From: Motilibacter deserti
GTDB lineage: Bacteria > Actinomycetota > Actinomycetes > Motilibacterales > Motilibacteraceae
Direction: 5' to 3'
NCBI RefSeq assembly: GCF_011250635.1
Contig: NZ_JAANNP010000001.1
Span: 514,523 to 578,522 of the forward strand
DNA: 64,000 nucleotides
The translations under genes were made by a program, and so were the position numbers. Every line of letters starts with the position of its first letter. Position 1 is the stretch's first letter. The notes under the pieces were generated by a model. The model had not been told where the DNA came from, did no database searches, and saw only the letters and a program-made list of their open reading frames with translations. Below, in pieces: positions 51,904 through 60,742 of this stretch.

Positions 51904-52410
51904 GTGAGCGAGTACGTGCTCGGGCGTCGCGTCCAGCGGCGGCTCACTGTGCGTCCCCGAGCCGCTGTGGCAGCTGTGCTCATGGCGGCTCGCTCACTGG
52001 CAGCAGACGGGGGCACGTTCACGGTGCCCCAGATGCAGGACCAGCTCGAGCTCGCCGGCTGGAGCCGCTACACAGTCCCTGAGGTCCTGCAGGAGCTGGC
52101 GCGGGCTGGTGGTCTGGTCCGGGTTCGTCGCGGGCAGTACCGGCTACCTGCCGAGACGGAGTCGACGACGCAGTCAGCGCCAGCTGGCGCCCAGGCGCAT
52201 GTGCTGCAGGCGCTGCGGGACATGGCGCTGACGGGGAATGCGACGCCGACCGCGCGCGAGGTTGGCGGCGTCCTGACGTCCTCTGGCCGCGTCTACACCG
52301 CGCGCACGGTGCGCCTGGCGCTCCTCGAGCTGCGGACAGGTCCGGATGCCGCTGTCCAGCTGATGGCGGACGGCCGGCGCTACCGGCTCGTGCCCGCCCA
52401 GCGGTCGTAG
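51904..52410 (+). CDS. Winged-helix-like protein of unknown function
   Basis: 168 aa from the GTG at 51904. Two segments look like winged helices: residues 40-80 (FTVPQMQDQLELAGWSRYTV, then LARAGGLVRVRRGQYRL) and 98-165 (TAREVGGVLTSSGRVYTART, then DGRRYRLVP). This fits a DNA-binding regulator, similar in style to AbiEi-type antitoxins. No partner is obvious; a terminator follows and the next gene is convergent. Confidence 0.7.
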   Translation: MSEYVLGRRVQRRLTVRPRAAVAAVLMAARSLAADGGTFTVPQMQDQLELAGWSRYTVPEVLQELARAGGLVRVRRGQYRLPAETESTTQSAPAGAQAHVLQALRDMALTGNATPTAREVGGVLTSSGRVYTARTVRLALLELRTGPDAAVQLMADGRRYRLVPAQRS

Positions 52411-52467
52411 CCGTTGCGGCCTGATCTGTAGCGCGGCCGGCTGCGGGCGACGAAGGGTGAAGACGAC

Positions 52468-52501
52468 GCCGCCCCCTCCGAGAGCTCGAAGGGGGCGGCG
52501 T
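52468..52501. terminator. Bidirectional terminator
   Basis: CGCCGCCCCCT / AGGGGGCGGCG arms with an inner CGAG/CTCG step, between the winged-helix gene and the convergent ATPase gene. Confidence 0.88.
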
Positions 52502-52586
52502 GGTTCTACGTGTCTGGTCAGGCCTGCCCGGGGTGGGCGGGCCCCAGGGGAGTGTGGCTTCGCCGCGTGCACGCCCCCGACTTGAC

Positions 52587-53453
52587 CTACACAGCCCACA
52601 GCAGGTCGTTCTGCGCCTCGAGGCTGCCGTCGGGCGCCTTGAGCGCCGGGTGCAGCGCGATGATCGACGAGGCGTGCTGGAGCTCGAACCTGTCAATGAG
52701 GCAGCTCCAGCCGGGCGCGGGCTGGTCACCGGGCTGGACATCCCAGACCGGCTGCCCGCCGTCCAAGCCCGCGATGAACTGCGAGTACTCGCGTGTTTCC
52801 TCCAGCGAGGCGAAGCTGGGAGCGGTCTCGCAGTCGACGGTCACGCCGAGGGTGGCGAGCATCAGGATCTGGTGACCCACGAGCTGGGCGGGGAAGCCGC
52901 CTGGGAAGTAGTCCTCGTGCCGGGTGCCGCACGCGGCGTCGAGGGCGACCGGGTCGAGCGTGCGCAGGGAACGCAGCGCGCGGCCGAGGGAGCGCCGGCT
53001 CAAGCCGATGTCGAGGTGGTCGGCGTCGTCGATGCACACGACGACCGGAGCGGCTTCGGCGAGCGGGACACCTGCGGCCGCTGCCTCGGTACACGCGCTC
53101 TGCACCGTGCGGTACACGGCGTCTGCGAGCTCGGCCAGCGTCGTCGCCGAGGCGAGGCGCAGCCGGTCGCTCGCGCCTGCAGCCAGGCGCTCCGCGGCGT
53201 CACGCACCGCGTTGTGACCGGAGACGTCGTCGGTGGACAGCATGAGCACGGTGGCGTGAGGCCGCGCCTCTGCGGTCGAGGCCGCTGCGGCTGCCGCCCG
53301 AATGCCCAGGTGCGTGGTCTTGCCGACCCCGACCCGCCCGATGATCAGCTGCGACCAACCTGGCTCCATCGGCGTGACCATGTCCTCGTCGAGCTGGGTG
53401 AAGCCGGTTGGAACGGGGAACAGCGGGAGGCGCGTGAGGGTGGTGGCGAGCAC
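52587..53453 (-). CDS. RecA-fold ATPase, DnaB-like
   Basis: 288 aa from a GTG with AAGGAG upstream. It opens like a DnaB C-terminal domain: PTGFTQLDEDM, then Walker A GRVGVGKTT near residue 42, a LSTDDVSGHN strand and Walker B VVVCIDDADHLD near 140. No N-terminal DnaB domain or primase fusion. Such small ATPases occur on plasmids, phages and integrative elements. Function here is unknown; replication or mobilisation of the element is possible. Confidence 0.75.
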   Translation of the reverse strand: MLATTLTRLPLFPVPTGFTQLDEDMVTPMEPGWSQLIIGRVGVGKTTHLGIRAAAAAASTAEARPHATVLMLSTDDVSGHNAVRDAAERLAAGASDRLRLASATTLAELADAVYRTVQSACTEAAAAGVPLAEAAPVVVCIDDADHLDIGLSRRSLGRALRSLRTLDPVALDAACGTRHEDYFPGGFPAQLVGHQILMLATLGVTVDCETAPSFASLEETREYSQFIAGLDGGQPVWDVQPGDQPAPGWSCLIDRFELQHASSIIALHPALKAPDGSLEAQNDLLWAV

Positions 53454-53564
53454 GGTGGGCTCCTTCGGTCAGTTGTTCTGTCCCCTCCACTGCTCCGCGC
53501 GGTCATGACACGGGCAACGCCGCCCTGGCTCTGGGACCGCATGCCGCGAGCTAGGGTCCGTGCA

Positions 53565-53987
53565 ATGACCGTGACCGTGCCGGGCGTCGCGGACGTCCAC
53601 CTGCGTCTGCGCGCCGACGTTCCACACACGCAGGCGCTCGTAGTGCTCTGGGCGGAGAGGAAGTTGACCTTCGCGGTCACCTCTGCGAACGGTGACGTTC
53701 TCGCACTGCCTGGTTGGTTCGATGCGGAAAGCAGCACCCCGACTCCACGTCCCCTCGACGAGCACCGCTGGGACGAGGAGCGCTTCACGCCGGTGCAGGC
53801 TGTGCATTACACGAACGGGCCATGGCTCGCCGGGGAACTCGGGTCACGGCTCTCGCCGACCTACATCCCCGCGGTCCACGCCGACGAGCTACTCCGGGAG
53901 TATCCGGCAGCAGCGGTCGCGTCGGCGGATCTCGCGCGAGCGGCCGTCGCCCGCGTGGTGGCCTACGTGCCCGTCGTGCGGACCTAG
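53565..53987 (+). CDS. Hypothetical protein
   Basis: 140 aa. A soluble, strand-rich protein (VTVPGVADVHLRLRADVP, TFAVTSANGDVLALPGWFD) ending in an alanine-rich helix. No recognised domain. It is divergent from the ATPase gene. GC is close to host level. Confidence 0.6.
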   Translation: MTVTVPGVADVHLRLRADVPHTQALVVLWAERKLTFAVTSANGDVLALPGWFDAESSTPTPRPLDEHRWDEERFTPVQAVHYTNGPWLAGELGSRLSPTYIPAVHADELLREYPAAAVASADLARAAVARVVAYVPVVRT

Positions 53988-54195
53988 CGTCCCGCGCTGC
54001 GAGGCCGGCTCACCGTAGGACTCCGGTGGCTCCTGCATCCGGCCCCCAGGTACAGGCCTACGGTCAGGGCATGCCGACACACCCTGACTGGAGTGGGTGC
54101 CCTTGACGTGCACCACCCACAGCAGCTTCTCGTCGCCGCATGCGTGCGCGCACCGGCAGCTTCGCGTACCGTGATGCTGGACTCGGGGAGGCAGG

Positions 54196-54927
54196 ATGTC
54201 GCAGCTCAAGACGGCGGGGCGGAAGGCAGCGGCTGGCCGCGCCCGCAGTGCGACGCGCACGCTCTCCGCACGGGACGCTGTGCTCGCCAGCAAGAACCGG
54301 TTCTGGCGACCAGGCGACCTGGCCGGAGCGAACTCGACGGTGCACCACCTGCTCTCGGGCTTGGCTTCCCAGGGCGAGCTCAGACGTGTCCGGCGCGGGC
54401 TCTACTGGCGCGGAACGCGCACCCCGCTGGGGATGAGCCCGCCTCCCGTGGATGCGCTGGTCGACGCGTTGGCCGGGCACGAGGGCGTCGGCCCCGCAGG
54501 GCTCTCGGCCGCGAACCTGCTGCGCCTCTCGACGCAGGTGCCCCGCGCCGCTCAGGTCGCCGTCCCAGCCCGTCCCCCCGGCGGTGTCGGTCCGGTGACG
54601 TTCGTGTCGAGAGCCCGCAGGACCGCACGGCGCACCCAGCGGCTCCAACCGGCCGAGGTGGCTCTGCTGGAGACGCTGGGCGATTGGGACAGGGTGGTGG
54701 AGCTGGCACCCGAGGACGCCAGGCGCCGCCTGGTCGAACTCATCCGCGATCGCGCTGTCCGTCCGGACAAGCTGGTGAAGGCCTCCAGGACTGAGCCTGC
54801 CGCGGTGCGGGCTCGGCTGGCAGCCGCTCTCGAGGACGCCGGTGAGCATGCGCTGGCCACGCAGGTCCCGAAGGTCGACCCTCGAAGCAGGGCGGCACGG
54901 GCCGTGCCGGCGCGCGGGGAAGCATGA
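54196..54927 (+). CDS. AbiEi-like (DUF6088) antitoxin
   Basis: 243 aa from an ATG with GGGAGG upstream. An N-terminal winged helix (FWRPGDLAGANSTVHHLLSG, LASQGELRRVRRGLYW) and a C-terminal domain match type IV antitoxins of the AbiEi group, which repress their operon and counter an AbiEii nucleotidyltransferase. The stop overlaps the toxin start by 4 bp (ATGA). Confidence 0.85.
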   Translation: MSQLKTAGRKAAAGRARSATRTLSARDAVLASKNRFWRPGDLAGANSTVHHLLSGLASQGELRRVRRGLYWRGTRTPLGMSPPPVDALVDALAGHEGVGPAGLSAANLLRLSTQVPRAAQVAVPARPPGGVGPVTFVSRARRTARRTQRLQPAEVALLETLGDWDRVVELAPEDARRRLVELIRDRAVRPDKLVKASRTEPAAVRARLAAALEDAGEHALATQVPKVDPRSRAARAVPARGEA

Positions 54928-55940
54928 GCGCGCCGGCGACCGCTGGGCAGCGACCGCGGTGGCGGGAGGAGGATCCGGAGACCTTCCGGGCCACCCTCGC
55001 CGCCGCGGCCGAGCAGCTCGGCATCCAGCCGCTGGCCGTGCAGAAGGACTACTGGGTCTGCGAGGCGCTGCGCGCCATCGAGGCGGACAAGCCCGACGCG
55101 GTCATCTTCAAGGGCGGGACCAGCTTGGAGAAGCTACGCATCATCCAACGGTTCTCCGAGGACCTCGACCTGCTCGTCGTCGGCTCGTTCGGCCGTGAGG
55201 CAGCGACGAAGACCGCGATGAGGCAGATGATCGGCGCCGCGCACGCTGCGGTCGGAGGCGCTCCGCCCTCTGGGCTCAAGAGCGGCGGCACGCTCGGCAA
55301 CCTGCACCGCCATGCCTACCTGCACCCGCCGCTGGACGCGCCCAGCGAAGCGGCCACAGGGATCGCCGACCCCGGTGCTGTCCTGCTTGAGCTCGGGCAG
55401 TCCGGCGGCCGGCACCCGTCCAGCCGCCAGCCCGTGACCTCACTGCTCACGCGCCAGCTGCAGGAGGCCGGGGGCTTCGACGTCGACGCGTACGCCGACC
55501 TGGTCCCGTTCACGGTGCAGGTGCTGCACCCGGGCCGGACCCTGCTAGAGAAGCTCCTTCGCGTGAACAACTTCATCGTGCACACGGATGACCCTCGCCA
55601 CGGGTGGCCACGGATCGGGCGCCAGTTCTACGACATCTGGGCCCTGCTGGCGCAGCAGGACGTGCTCGCGTTCCTGGCGGACCGGCAGGCCACTGCGGAA
55701 GTGCTCGACGACATCTACCGCGTCTCAGCAGACTTCGGCGGCGACGAGCCGGTTCCCGCAGGCGGGTTCGCGGCTAGCCCAGCCTTCGACCCTGCCGGCC
55801 GCTTCGCCGACCGTCTGCGGGCCGAGCACGACGCCGCAATGAGGGACCTGTACTACGGGTCGGAGCCCAGGGTGCCTTACTACGAGGTGCTGGCTCGGGT
55901 CGCTCAGCACGCTGACCTGCTGGACGTGCGGCCGGCCTAG
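54924..55940 (+). CDS. AbiEii/AbiGii-type nucleotidyltransferase toxin
   Basis: 338 aa. The polymerase-beta-like motif is split as FKGGTSLEK near residue 62 and RFSEDLDLLV near 80, and VQVLHPGRTLLEKLLRVN follows near 195, the standard AbiEii pattern. Members transfer nucleotides, for some to tRNA acceptor ends, and arrest growth. Coupled to its antitoxin. Role: element stabilisation or abortive phage infection. Confidence 0.88.
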   Translation: MSAPATAGQRPRWREEDPETFRATLAAAAEQLGIQPLAVQKDYWVCEALRAIEADKPDAVIFKGGTSLEKLRIIQRFSEDLDLLVVGSFGREAATKTAMRQMIGAAHAAVGGAPPSGLKSGGTLGNLHRHAYLHPPLDAPSEAATGIADPGAVLLELGQSGGRHPSSRQPVTSLLTRQLQEAGGFDVDAYADLVPFTVQVLHPGRTLLEKLLRVNNFIVHTDDPRHGWPRIGRQFYDIWALLAQQDVLAFLADRQATAEVLDDIYRVSADFGGDEPVPAGGFAASPAFDPAGRFADRLRAEHDAAMRDLYYGSEPRVPYYEVLARVAQHADLLDVRPA

Positions 55941-56063
55941 CCACGGCACCTCAGCGCGCGCCGTCCTCACCTTCGGCAGTCTGGGGCACGCAGCGCCCGG
56001 TGACTGCAGGACACCCAGAGGCGGGCACGGTGCCGTCATGACCCAGCGCCCCACGCCGCGTCC

Positions 56064-56594
56064 GTGCTGACCGCGACCCGTCCCCTCGCGGACCTGTGCA
56101 AGCTCGACGAGCTCACGCGCCGCCGACTCGGTCGCCAGATCGAGGCCCGCCTCGGCCCGATCCCGCTGCTCGACCTGCACCTGGACGTGTTCGACCCCCG
56201 CGGCACCCGGTATGCCGAGCTCGCGCTCCCCGCCTGGGACAGCGCGATCCCAGACGCCTTCTTCGGCTTGGTCCGGCACGTCGTCCGCACCCAGCTGTCC
56301 GTGCCCAGCGAGGCGCCGGACCCGGACGTCGAGACCTGGCTCGCCGCCGGCCGACCCGCTGACCCCCACCTCGGGGCCGCCTGGGACCAGCTCGCCGAGC
56401 AGCGCTACGCCGGGGCGACCGCCAGCGGCCCGCACCGGCTGGCCAGCCGGGACGACGGTAGTGGTCCCCGCGTCGCGCGGATGGACCGGATCGTGCGCGC
56501 GTGGCCCGCGGATCAGCTGTTCGTCTTCGCGGTGACCTACGGTGCAGTCGAGCGGCTCGCTGAGCAGAACGCGCTGCCGCCCTGCTTCCCCTGA
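56064..56594 (+). CDS. Hypothetical protein
   Basis: 176 aa from a GTG. Helical start (LADLCKLDELTRRRLGRQIE), a central region with ELALPAWDSAIPDAFFGLVR, and a C-terminal VFAVTYGAVERLAEQ. No recognised domain. Lies downstream of the AbiE pair with 123 bp between. Confidence 0.6.
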   Translation: MLTATRPLADLCKLDELTRRRLGRQIEARLGPIPLLDLHLDVFDPRGTRYAELALPAWDSAIPDAFFGLVRHVVRTQLSVPSEAPDPDVETWLAAGRPADPHLGAAWDQLAEQRYAGATASGPHRLASRDDGSGPRVARMDRIVRAWPADQLFVFAVTYGAVERLAEQNALPPCFP

Positions 56595-56770
56595 CCACAG
56601 TTCACCCGCCCGGGTGACGCGGTTCGCCCGGCATGCCGCTCTTGTCCGGTGGCAGGTGACTGCCACATGCCCGGCAGCAGGCACCTGGCCTCGCCGTGCC
56701 CGCCTCAACCGAACATCACCAGCCCCCGCCCACAACCACCATCAGCCGCCGCGCCCTCCGCCGGCGGCCG

Positions 56771-56935
56771 ATGGCATTGCAGGAGCCGACTGACGCGCCG
56801 ATGACCTGGGAGCAGCACACCGCCGCCGTCCGCGCACTCGCGGCGCTGCTCACCCACGAGCTGTCATCCATAGACCACGAGTCGACCCCGCTGGCCGAGC
56901 GACAGGCCAGCGACTACGAAGACCAGGCGGCCTGA
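56771..56935 (+). CDS. Small acidic protein upstream of the recombinase
   Basis: 54 aa from the ATG at 56771. An acidic helical peptide (MTWEQHTAAVRALAALLTHE) located 60 bp before the recombinase start. Size and place would fit a directionality factor or other accessory protein, but there is no sequence evidence for that. Confidence 0.45.
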   Translation: MALQEPTDAPMTWEQHTAAVRALAALLTHELSSIDHESTPLAERQASDYEDQAA

Positions 56936-56995
56936 CCCTGGCACCCTGACCCGAGCGTTCGCTTCCCTCACCACCGCCGCCAGAAGGACTCTGCC

Positions 56996-58681
56996 TTGGC
57001 TCCTCGCTTCCCGTCCGGCACCACCGACCGCCCGGCAACCAGCGCACCCCTCCCCCGCCGCGTCCCCGGACGTAAGGCCAAGCAGCCCAGGTCCGCGACG
57101 GCTGGCGACCAGACCCAGCCGAAGGTCATCCGCGTCGCCTTCTACCGGCGCGCATCGACCGAGGAAGCCAACCAGCCCTTCTCCCTCGACGCCCAGAAGC
57201 TCAAGCTCGAGAGCTTCGTCCCGCTGCGCGACGGATGGGTCCAGGTCGCCGACTACGTCGAGCGCGCCAGCGGCAAGGACATCGCCGGGCGCCCCGAGAT
57301 GCGCAAGCTGCTCACCCACGCAGCGCAGGACAAGTTCGACCTCGTCCTCGTCGCCCGCGTCGACCGCTGGTCCCGCAGCCTTGCCGACCTGCTCGACACC
57401 GTCGACCTGCTCAAAGAGGACGGCGTCGACTTCGCCTCGGCCACGGAGGAGTTCGAGACCCGCACCGCGATGGGCAACCTCATCCTCGCCATGCTCGGCA
57501 GCTTCGCCCAGTTCGAGCGCAGCATGATCATCGACCGCATCACCCGCGGCATCCACGCCAAGGTCCACCGCGGCATCCCGCTCACCCGCCGTGTCGGCTA
57601 CGGACTCCGCGTCGACGCCGACCACGTCATCGAGGCCGACCCCGACACCATCGGGGTCGTCCGGCGCATCTTCGACGAGTACGTGCACGGCGCCAGAGGC
57701 ACCCGCGCCATTGCCCGCGGGCTGGATGAGGACGGCATCACCGGCCCCGGCACCAAGGGGTGGTCCCCCGAAGCCGTCGCCCGCGTGCTCGGCAACGCGA
57801 GCTTCATCGGCTACGTCCCCTACGGTGACCAGTGGCTCGATGGCCAGCACGACGCCATCATCGACCCCGACCTCTTCCGTGCCGCGGAGGGGCTGCGTGC
57901 CAAGCGAGCCGAGCCGTCGGCGGCGGCCTCGGCGAGCCGCGACTTCCCCTTCAGCGGGACCGTCCGGTGCGGCCGGTGCGGCGGCGCCTACGTCGGCACT
58001 AGCGGCACCGGCAGCAACGGTAGGAAGCACCGCTACTACAGCTGCGTCACCGCGCGACGTCGCGGCGCCGCAGCCTGCGGCGGCCCGAACCTGCCCGCCG
58101 GCGAGTTCGAGGAGCTCATGGTCGAGGCCATCCTCGCCAGCTACAGCGACACCGACGTCTTCAGCGACGCCCTCACCGCGCATCGCGAGCGACGCGACGA
58201 CCGGCAAGGGCCTGCCAGCGAGGAGCTCGCGGCCGTACGCGCCTCCCTGGCCGCCAAGCAGCGCACCCGTCAGCGCTACCAGGACGACTACGAGGCGGGC
58301 CGGCTCAGCGCCGAGCGGTACGAGTCACGCGCTGCCGAGCTCGACGACGAGCTCACCGGGCTCACCAGCCGCACCGCGGCCCTCGAGCTCGAGCTCGCCG
58401 GCAACGAGCTTCCTGTCCTGCCCACGCCCGCCGAGCTCGCAGCCTGGCGCGAAGCCCTCGCGCATGCAGTGCGCACCGGCCCCGTGGCCCTGCGCAAGGA
58501 ACTGTTCAGCGCCCTGGTGGAGTCCGTCACGGTTCACGACAGCGACGACATCCGGCCGGCGCTCCGGCTCTACCACCCCGACGACGCCCCGGCACTGCCC
58601 ACTGACAAGGGCGCAGGTGAAAGCCTGGACATGGCAAACAACGGCGTGCAGTTCGCACGCCGTCGTCCTAGGTGGAGCTGA
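56996..58681 (+). CDS. Large serine recombinase (integrase of the island)
   Basis: 561 aa from a TTG with AGAAGGA upstream. Resolvase domain near residues 42-190, with the nucleophile serine in YRRASTEE near 52 and LVARVDRWSRS; recombinase domain to about 310 (RRIFDEYVHG, GYVPYGDQWLDG); zinc ribbon CGRCGGAY...YYSC...CGGPNL near 322-365; then a coiled coil. The gene ends 9 bp inside the tRNA-Ala 3' end on the opposite strand, the arrangement of integrases that target that tRNA. It should catalyse integration and excision of part or all of the island. Confidence 0.93.
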   Translation: MAPRFPSGTTDRPATSAPLPRRVPGRKAKQPRSATAGDQTQPKVIRVAFYRRASTEEANQPFSLDAQKLKLESFVPLRDGWVQVADYVERASGKDIAGRPEMRKLLTHAAQDKFDLVLVARVDRWSRSLADLLDTVDLLKEDGVDFASATEEFETRTAMGNLILAMLGSFAQFERSMIIDRITRGIHAKVHRGIPLTRRVGYGLRVDADHVIEADPDTIGVVRRIFDEYVHGARGTRAIARGLDEDGITGPGTKGWSPEAVARVLGNASFIGYVPYGDQWLDGQHDAIIDPDLFRAAEGLRAKRAEPSAAASASRDFPFSGTVRCGRCGGAYVGTSGTGSNGRKHRYYSCVTARRRGAAACGGPNLPAGEFEELMVEAILASYSDTDVFSDALTAHRERRDDRQGPASEELAAVRASLAAKQRTRQRYQDDYEAGRLSAERYESRAAELDDELTGLTSRTAALELELAGNELPVLPTPAELAAWREALAHAVRTGPVALRKELFSALVESVTVHDSDDIRPALRLYHPDDAPALPTDKGAGESLDMANNGVQFARRRPRWS

Positions 58682-58745
58682 GGGGACTCGAACCCCTGAC
58701 CCCCTCCATGCCATGGAGGTGCGCTACCAGCTGCGCCACAGCCCC
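58673..58745 (-). tRNA. tRNA-Ala (anticodon GGC)
   Basis: 73 nt. Acceptor stem GGGGCTG/CAGCTCC, D arm with GGCGCAGCTGGTAGCGC, anticodon stem CCTCC/GGAGG with loop ATGGCAT (anticodon GGC), T arm with GGTTCGAGTCC. The CCA end is not fully encoded. Its 3' end overlaps the recombinase 3' end and is the probable bacterial attachment site. Confidence 0.96.
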
Positions 58746-58818
58746 GCACCGCGTTTGCGGCTGGATCAGCATACAGGCACTGCAGACCGTGCTGCCCTGG
58801 CCCCCTAGGGCGACCGGG

Positions 58819-59472
58819 CTACCCCTCCTCGGTCAACACAGGCTCGGGCAGCGATCCGGCGTTGTGCTCCAGCAGGCGCCACAGCCCCGGGCCGCGCTCG
58901 CCGTCCTCACTGAGCACCGACCAGTTGCAGTTGGACAGGCCGCCGAGCGAGCCCCAGACCTCTTGCGGCAGGCCGATCAGCCGGGCCAGCGCCGTACGCG
59001 CCGCTCCCCCGTGCGTGACCGCCACGACGGTCTCCCCCGGGCCGACGTGGGCCACGGCCTTGTCCAGGGCTTCCACGGCCCGCGCAGCGACCTCCAGACG
59101 GCTCTCGCCGCCGCCGGGGCGCACGTCGGCCTCACCGCGGTGCCAGGCGGCCCACTCGTCCGGGAACCGCTCGGCGATCTCGGTGGCCGTCAGGCCCTGC
59201 CAGACGCCCGCGTTGGTCTCGCGCAGCCCCGGGTCGGTCGTGACCTCGAGCCCGGTGACGGCCGCGAGCGCCGCCGCGGTGTCGGCCGCGCGCTGCAGGT
59301 CCGACGCGACGATCAGCGCGGGCTGCAGGGAGGCGAGCATGCGGGCGGCGCGCCGGGCCTGGTCGACGCCGACCTCGTCGAGGGGTACGTCGGTCTGCCC
59401 CTGGAAGCGCAGCTGGGCGTTCCACACCGTCCGCCCGTGCCGCCACAGGATCAGCCTGCGGCGGGCGCTCAC
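58819..59472 (-). CDS. Histidine phosphatase family protein (phosphoglycerate-mutase-like)
   Basis: 217 aa from a GTG. RHG motif (LILWRHGRTVWNAQ) at residue 11, second histidine in VAVTHGGAAR near 150, and glutamate in LRETNAGVWQG near 83. In actinobacteria this gene follows nadD-rsfS; suggested substrates include glucosyl-3-phosphoglycerate or similar small phosphates. It overlaps rsfS by 4 bp. Confidence 0.93.
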   Translation of the reverse strand: MSARRRLILWRHGRTVWNAQLRFQGQTDVPLDEVGVDQARRAARMLASLQPALIVASDLQRAADTAAALAAVTGLEVTTDPGLRETNAGVWQGLTATEIAERFPDEWAAWHRGEADVRPGGGESRLEVAARAVEALDKAVAHVGPGETVVAVTHGGAARTALARLIGLPQEVWGSLGGLSNCNWSVLSEDGERGPGLWRLLEHNAGSLPEPVLTEEG

Positions 59473-59915
59473 GCCTCGGCCAGCCCGTCACCGGTCGTCG
59501 GCGCGTCCGGCCCGGACGCCGCTGCGCCGTCCGTGGCGCCCGAGCGCCCCTGCCGCGCCTCCGCGGGCAGCTGGATCGACGGGCAGTCCCGCCAGAGCCG
59601 CTCGAGCGCGTAGTAGACGCGGTCCTCGGCGTGCTGCACGTGCACGATGATGTCGACGTAGTCGAGCAGCACCCATCGGCCTTCGCGCTCGCCCTCACGG
59701 CGGGCGGGCTTCGCGTCCAGGTCGCGCAGCTTCTCCTCGACGGCGTCGACGATCGCGCGGACCTGGCGGTCGTTCGAACCGGACGCGAGGACGAACGCGT
59801 CCGTGATGACGAGCTGGTCGCTAACATCGACCGCGACGACGTCGTCGGCGAGCTTGTCGGCGGCCGCGACGGCAGCGGCACGGGCGAGCTCGATCGCTCT
59901 CTCACTGGCGGGCAA
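59469..59915 (-). CDS. rsfS: Ribosome silencing factor RsfS
   Basis: 148 aa from a TTG with GGAG upstream. The RsfS core is clear: DVSDQLVITDAFVLASGSND and GREGRWVLLDYVDIIVHV-like WVLLDYVDIIVHVQ. Binds ribosomal protein L14 and blocks subunit joining in starvation. The last 35 residues form a Gly/Ala-rich tail beyond the usual end. Coupled to the phosphatase gene. Confidence 0.94.
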   Translation of the reverse strand: MPASERAIELARAAAVAAADKLADDVVAVDVSDQLVITDAFVLASGSNDRQVRAIVDAVEEKLRDLDAKPARREGEREGRWVLLDYVDIIVHVQHAEDRVYYALERLWRDCPSIQLPAEARQGRSGATDGAAASGPDAPTTGDGLAEA

Positions 59916-60028
59916 GGGGCTCCTCGGGGTGCTCGGAGGCGCCGGCGGGCGCCGGCGTACGCACTCCAGCGTGCCACCTGCCGCGAGCTGCTCGGCGCAG
60001 GCCCGACGCGCGGCCCTGCCCGGGCAGG

Positions 60029-60637
60029 TCAGGCCTGCGGCGGCAGGCAGCCGGCGGAGGTGTAGAGCCGGTGCTTCGCGATGTACTGCACCACCCCGTC
60101 GGGCACGAGGTACCAGACCGGCTCGCCCCGGCAGACCCGCGCCCGGCAGTCGGTCGAGGAGATCGCCAGCGCCGGGATCTCCAGCATCGACACCCGGTCC
60201 TCGGGCAGGCCCTCGACCGTCAGCCGGTGGCCGGGCCGCGTCACACCCACGAACGTCGCCAGCTGGAACAGCTCGTCGGCGTCCTTCCAGGACAGGATCT
60301 GGGCCAGCGCGTCCGCGCCGGTGATGAAGAACAGCTCGGCGCCGGGCCGCTGCGCCGACAGGTCGCGCAGGGTGTCGATCGTGTAGGTCACGCCCGGCCG
60401 GTCGATGTCGACCCGGCTGACGGTGAAGCCGGGGTTGGAGGCCGTCGCGACGACCGTCATCAGGTAGCGGTGCTCGGCCGGTGTCACGGTCTGGTGGGTT
60501 TTCTGCCAGGGTGTGCCTGTCGGCACGAACACGACCTCGTCCAGCCCGAAACGCGACTTCACCTCGCTCGCCGCGACGAGGTGGCCGTGGTGCACGGGAT
60601 CGAAGGTCCCGCCCATGACGCCGATGCGCTCGCCCAC
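60029..60637 (-). CDS. nadD: Nicotinate-nucleotide adenylyltransferase
   Basis: 202 aa from the GTG at 60637 with GGAAGGG upstream; a start at 60670 would add 11 residues. Nucleotidyltransferase motif [12 protein letters not shown] near residue 9 and the ISSTDCR motif near 170 are intact. Forms deamido-NAD in NAD synthesis. Upstream of rsfS in the conserved order. Confidence 0.95.
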   Translation of the reverse strand: MGERIGVMGGTFDPVHHGHLVAASEVKSRFGLDEVVFVPTGTPWQKTHQTVTPAEHRYLMTVVATASNPGFTVSRVDIDRPGVTYTIDTLRDLSAQRPGAELFFITGADALAQILSWKDADELFQLATFVGVTRPGHRLTVEGLPEDRVSMLEIPALAISSTDCRARVCRGEPVWYLVPDGVVQYIAKHRLYTSAGCLPPQA

Positions 60638-60742
60638 GTCCCGCCCTTCCCTGGCCGGCCCGGGCCGCACCCCGCGGTGCGCTCAAGCCCCTGCGACGAC
60701 CTGCCGACACAGAACCGTAGCGACCGACGAGGAGGACCTCTC

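Noticed and set aside
34300-58680. Prophage or conjugative element
   Set aside because: No capsid, terminase, tail, relaxase or FtsK/TraB-type gene is seen; only an integrase and a DnaB-like ATPase. Best called a genomic island.
34300-58680. Insertion sequences
   Set aside because: No DDE transposase with terminal inverted repeats was found; remnants found are of serine recombinases.
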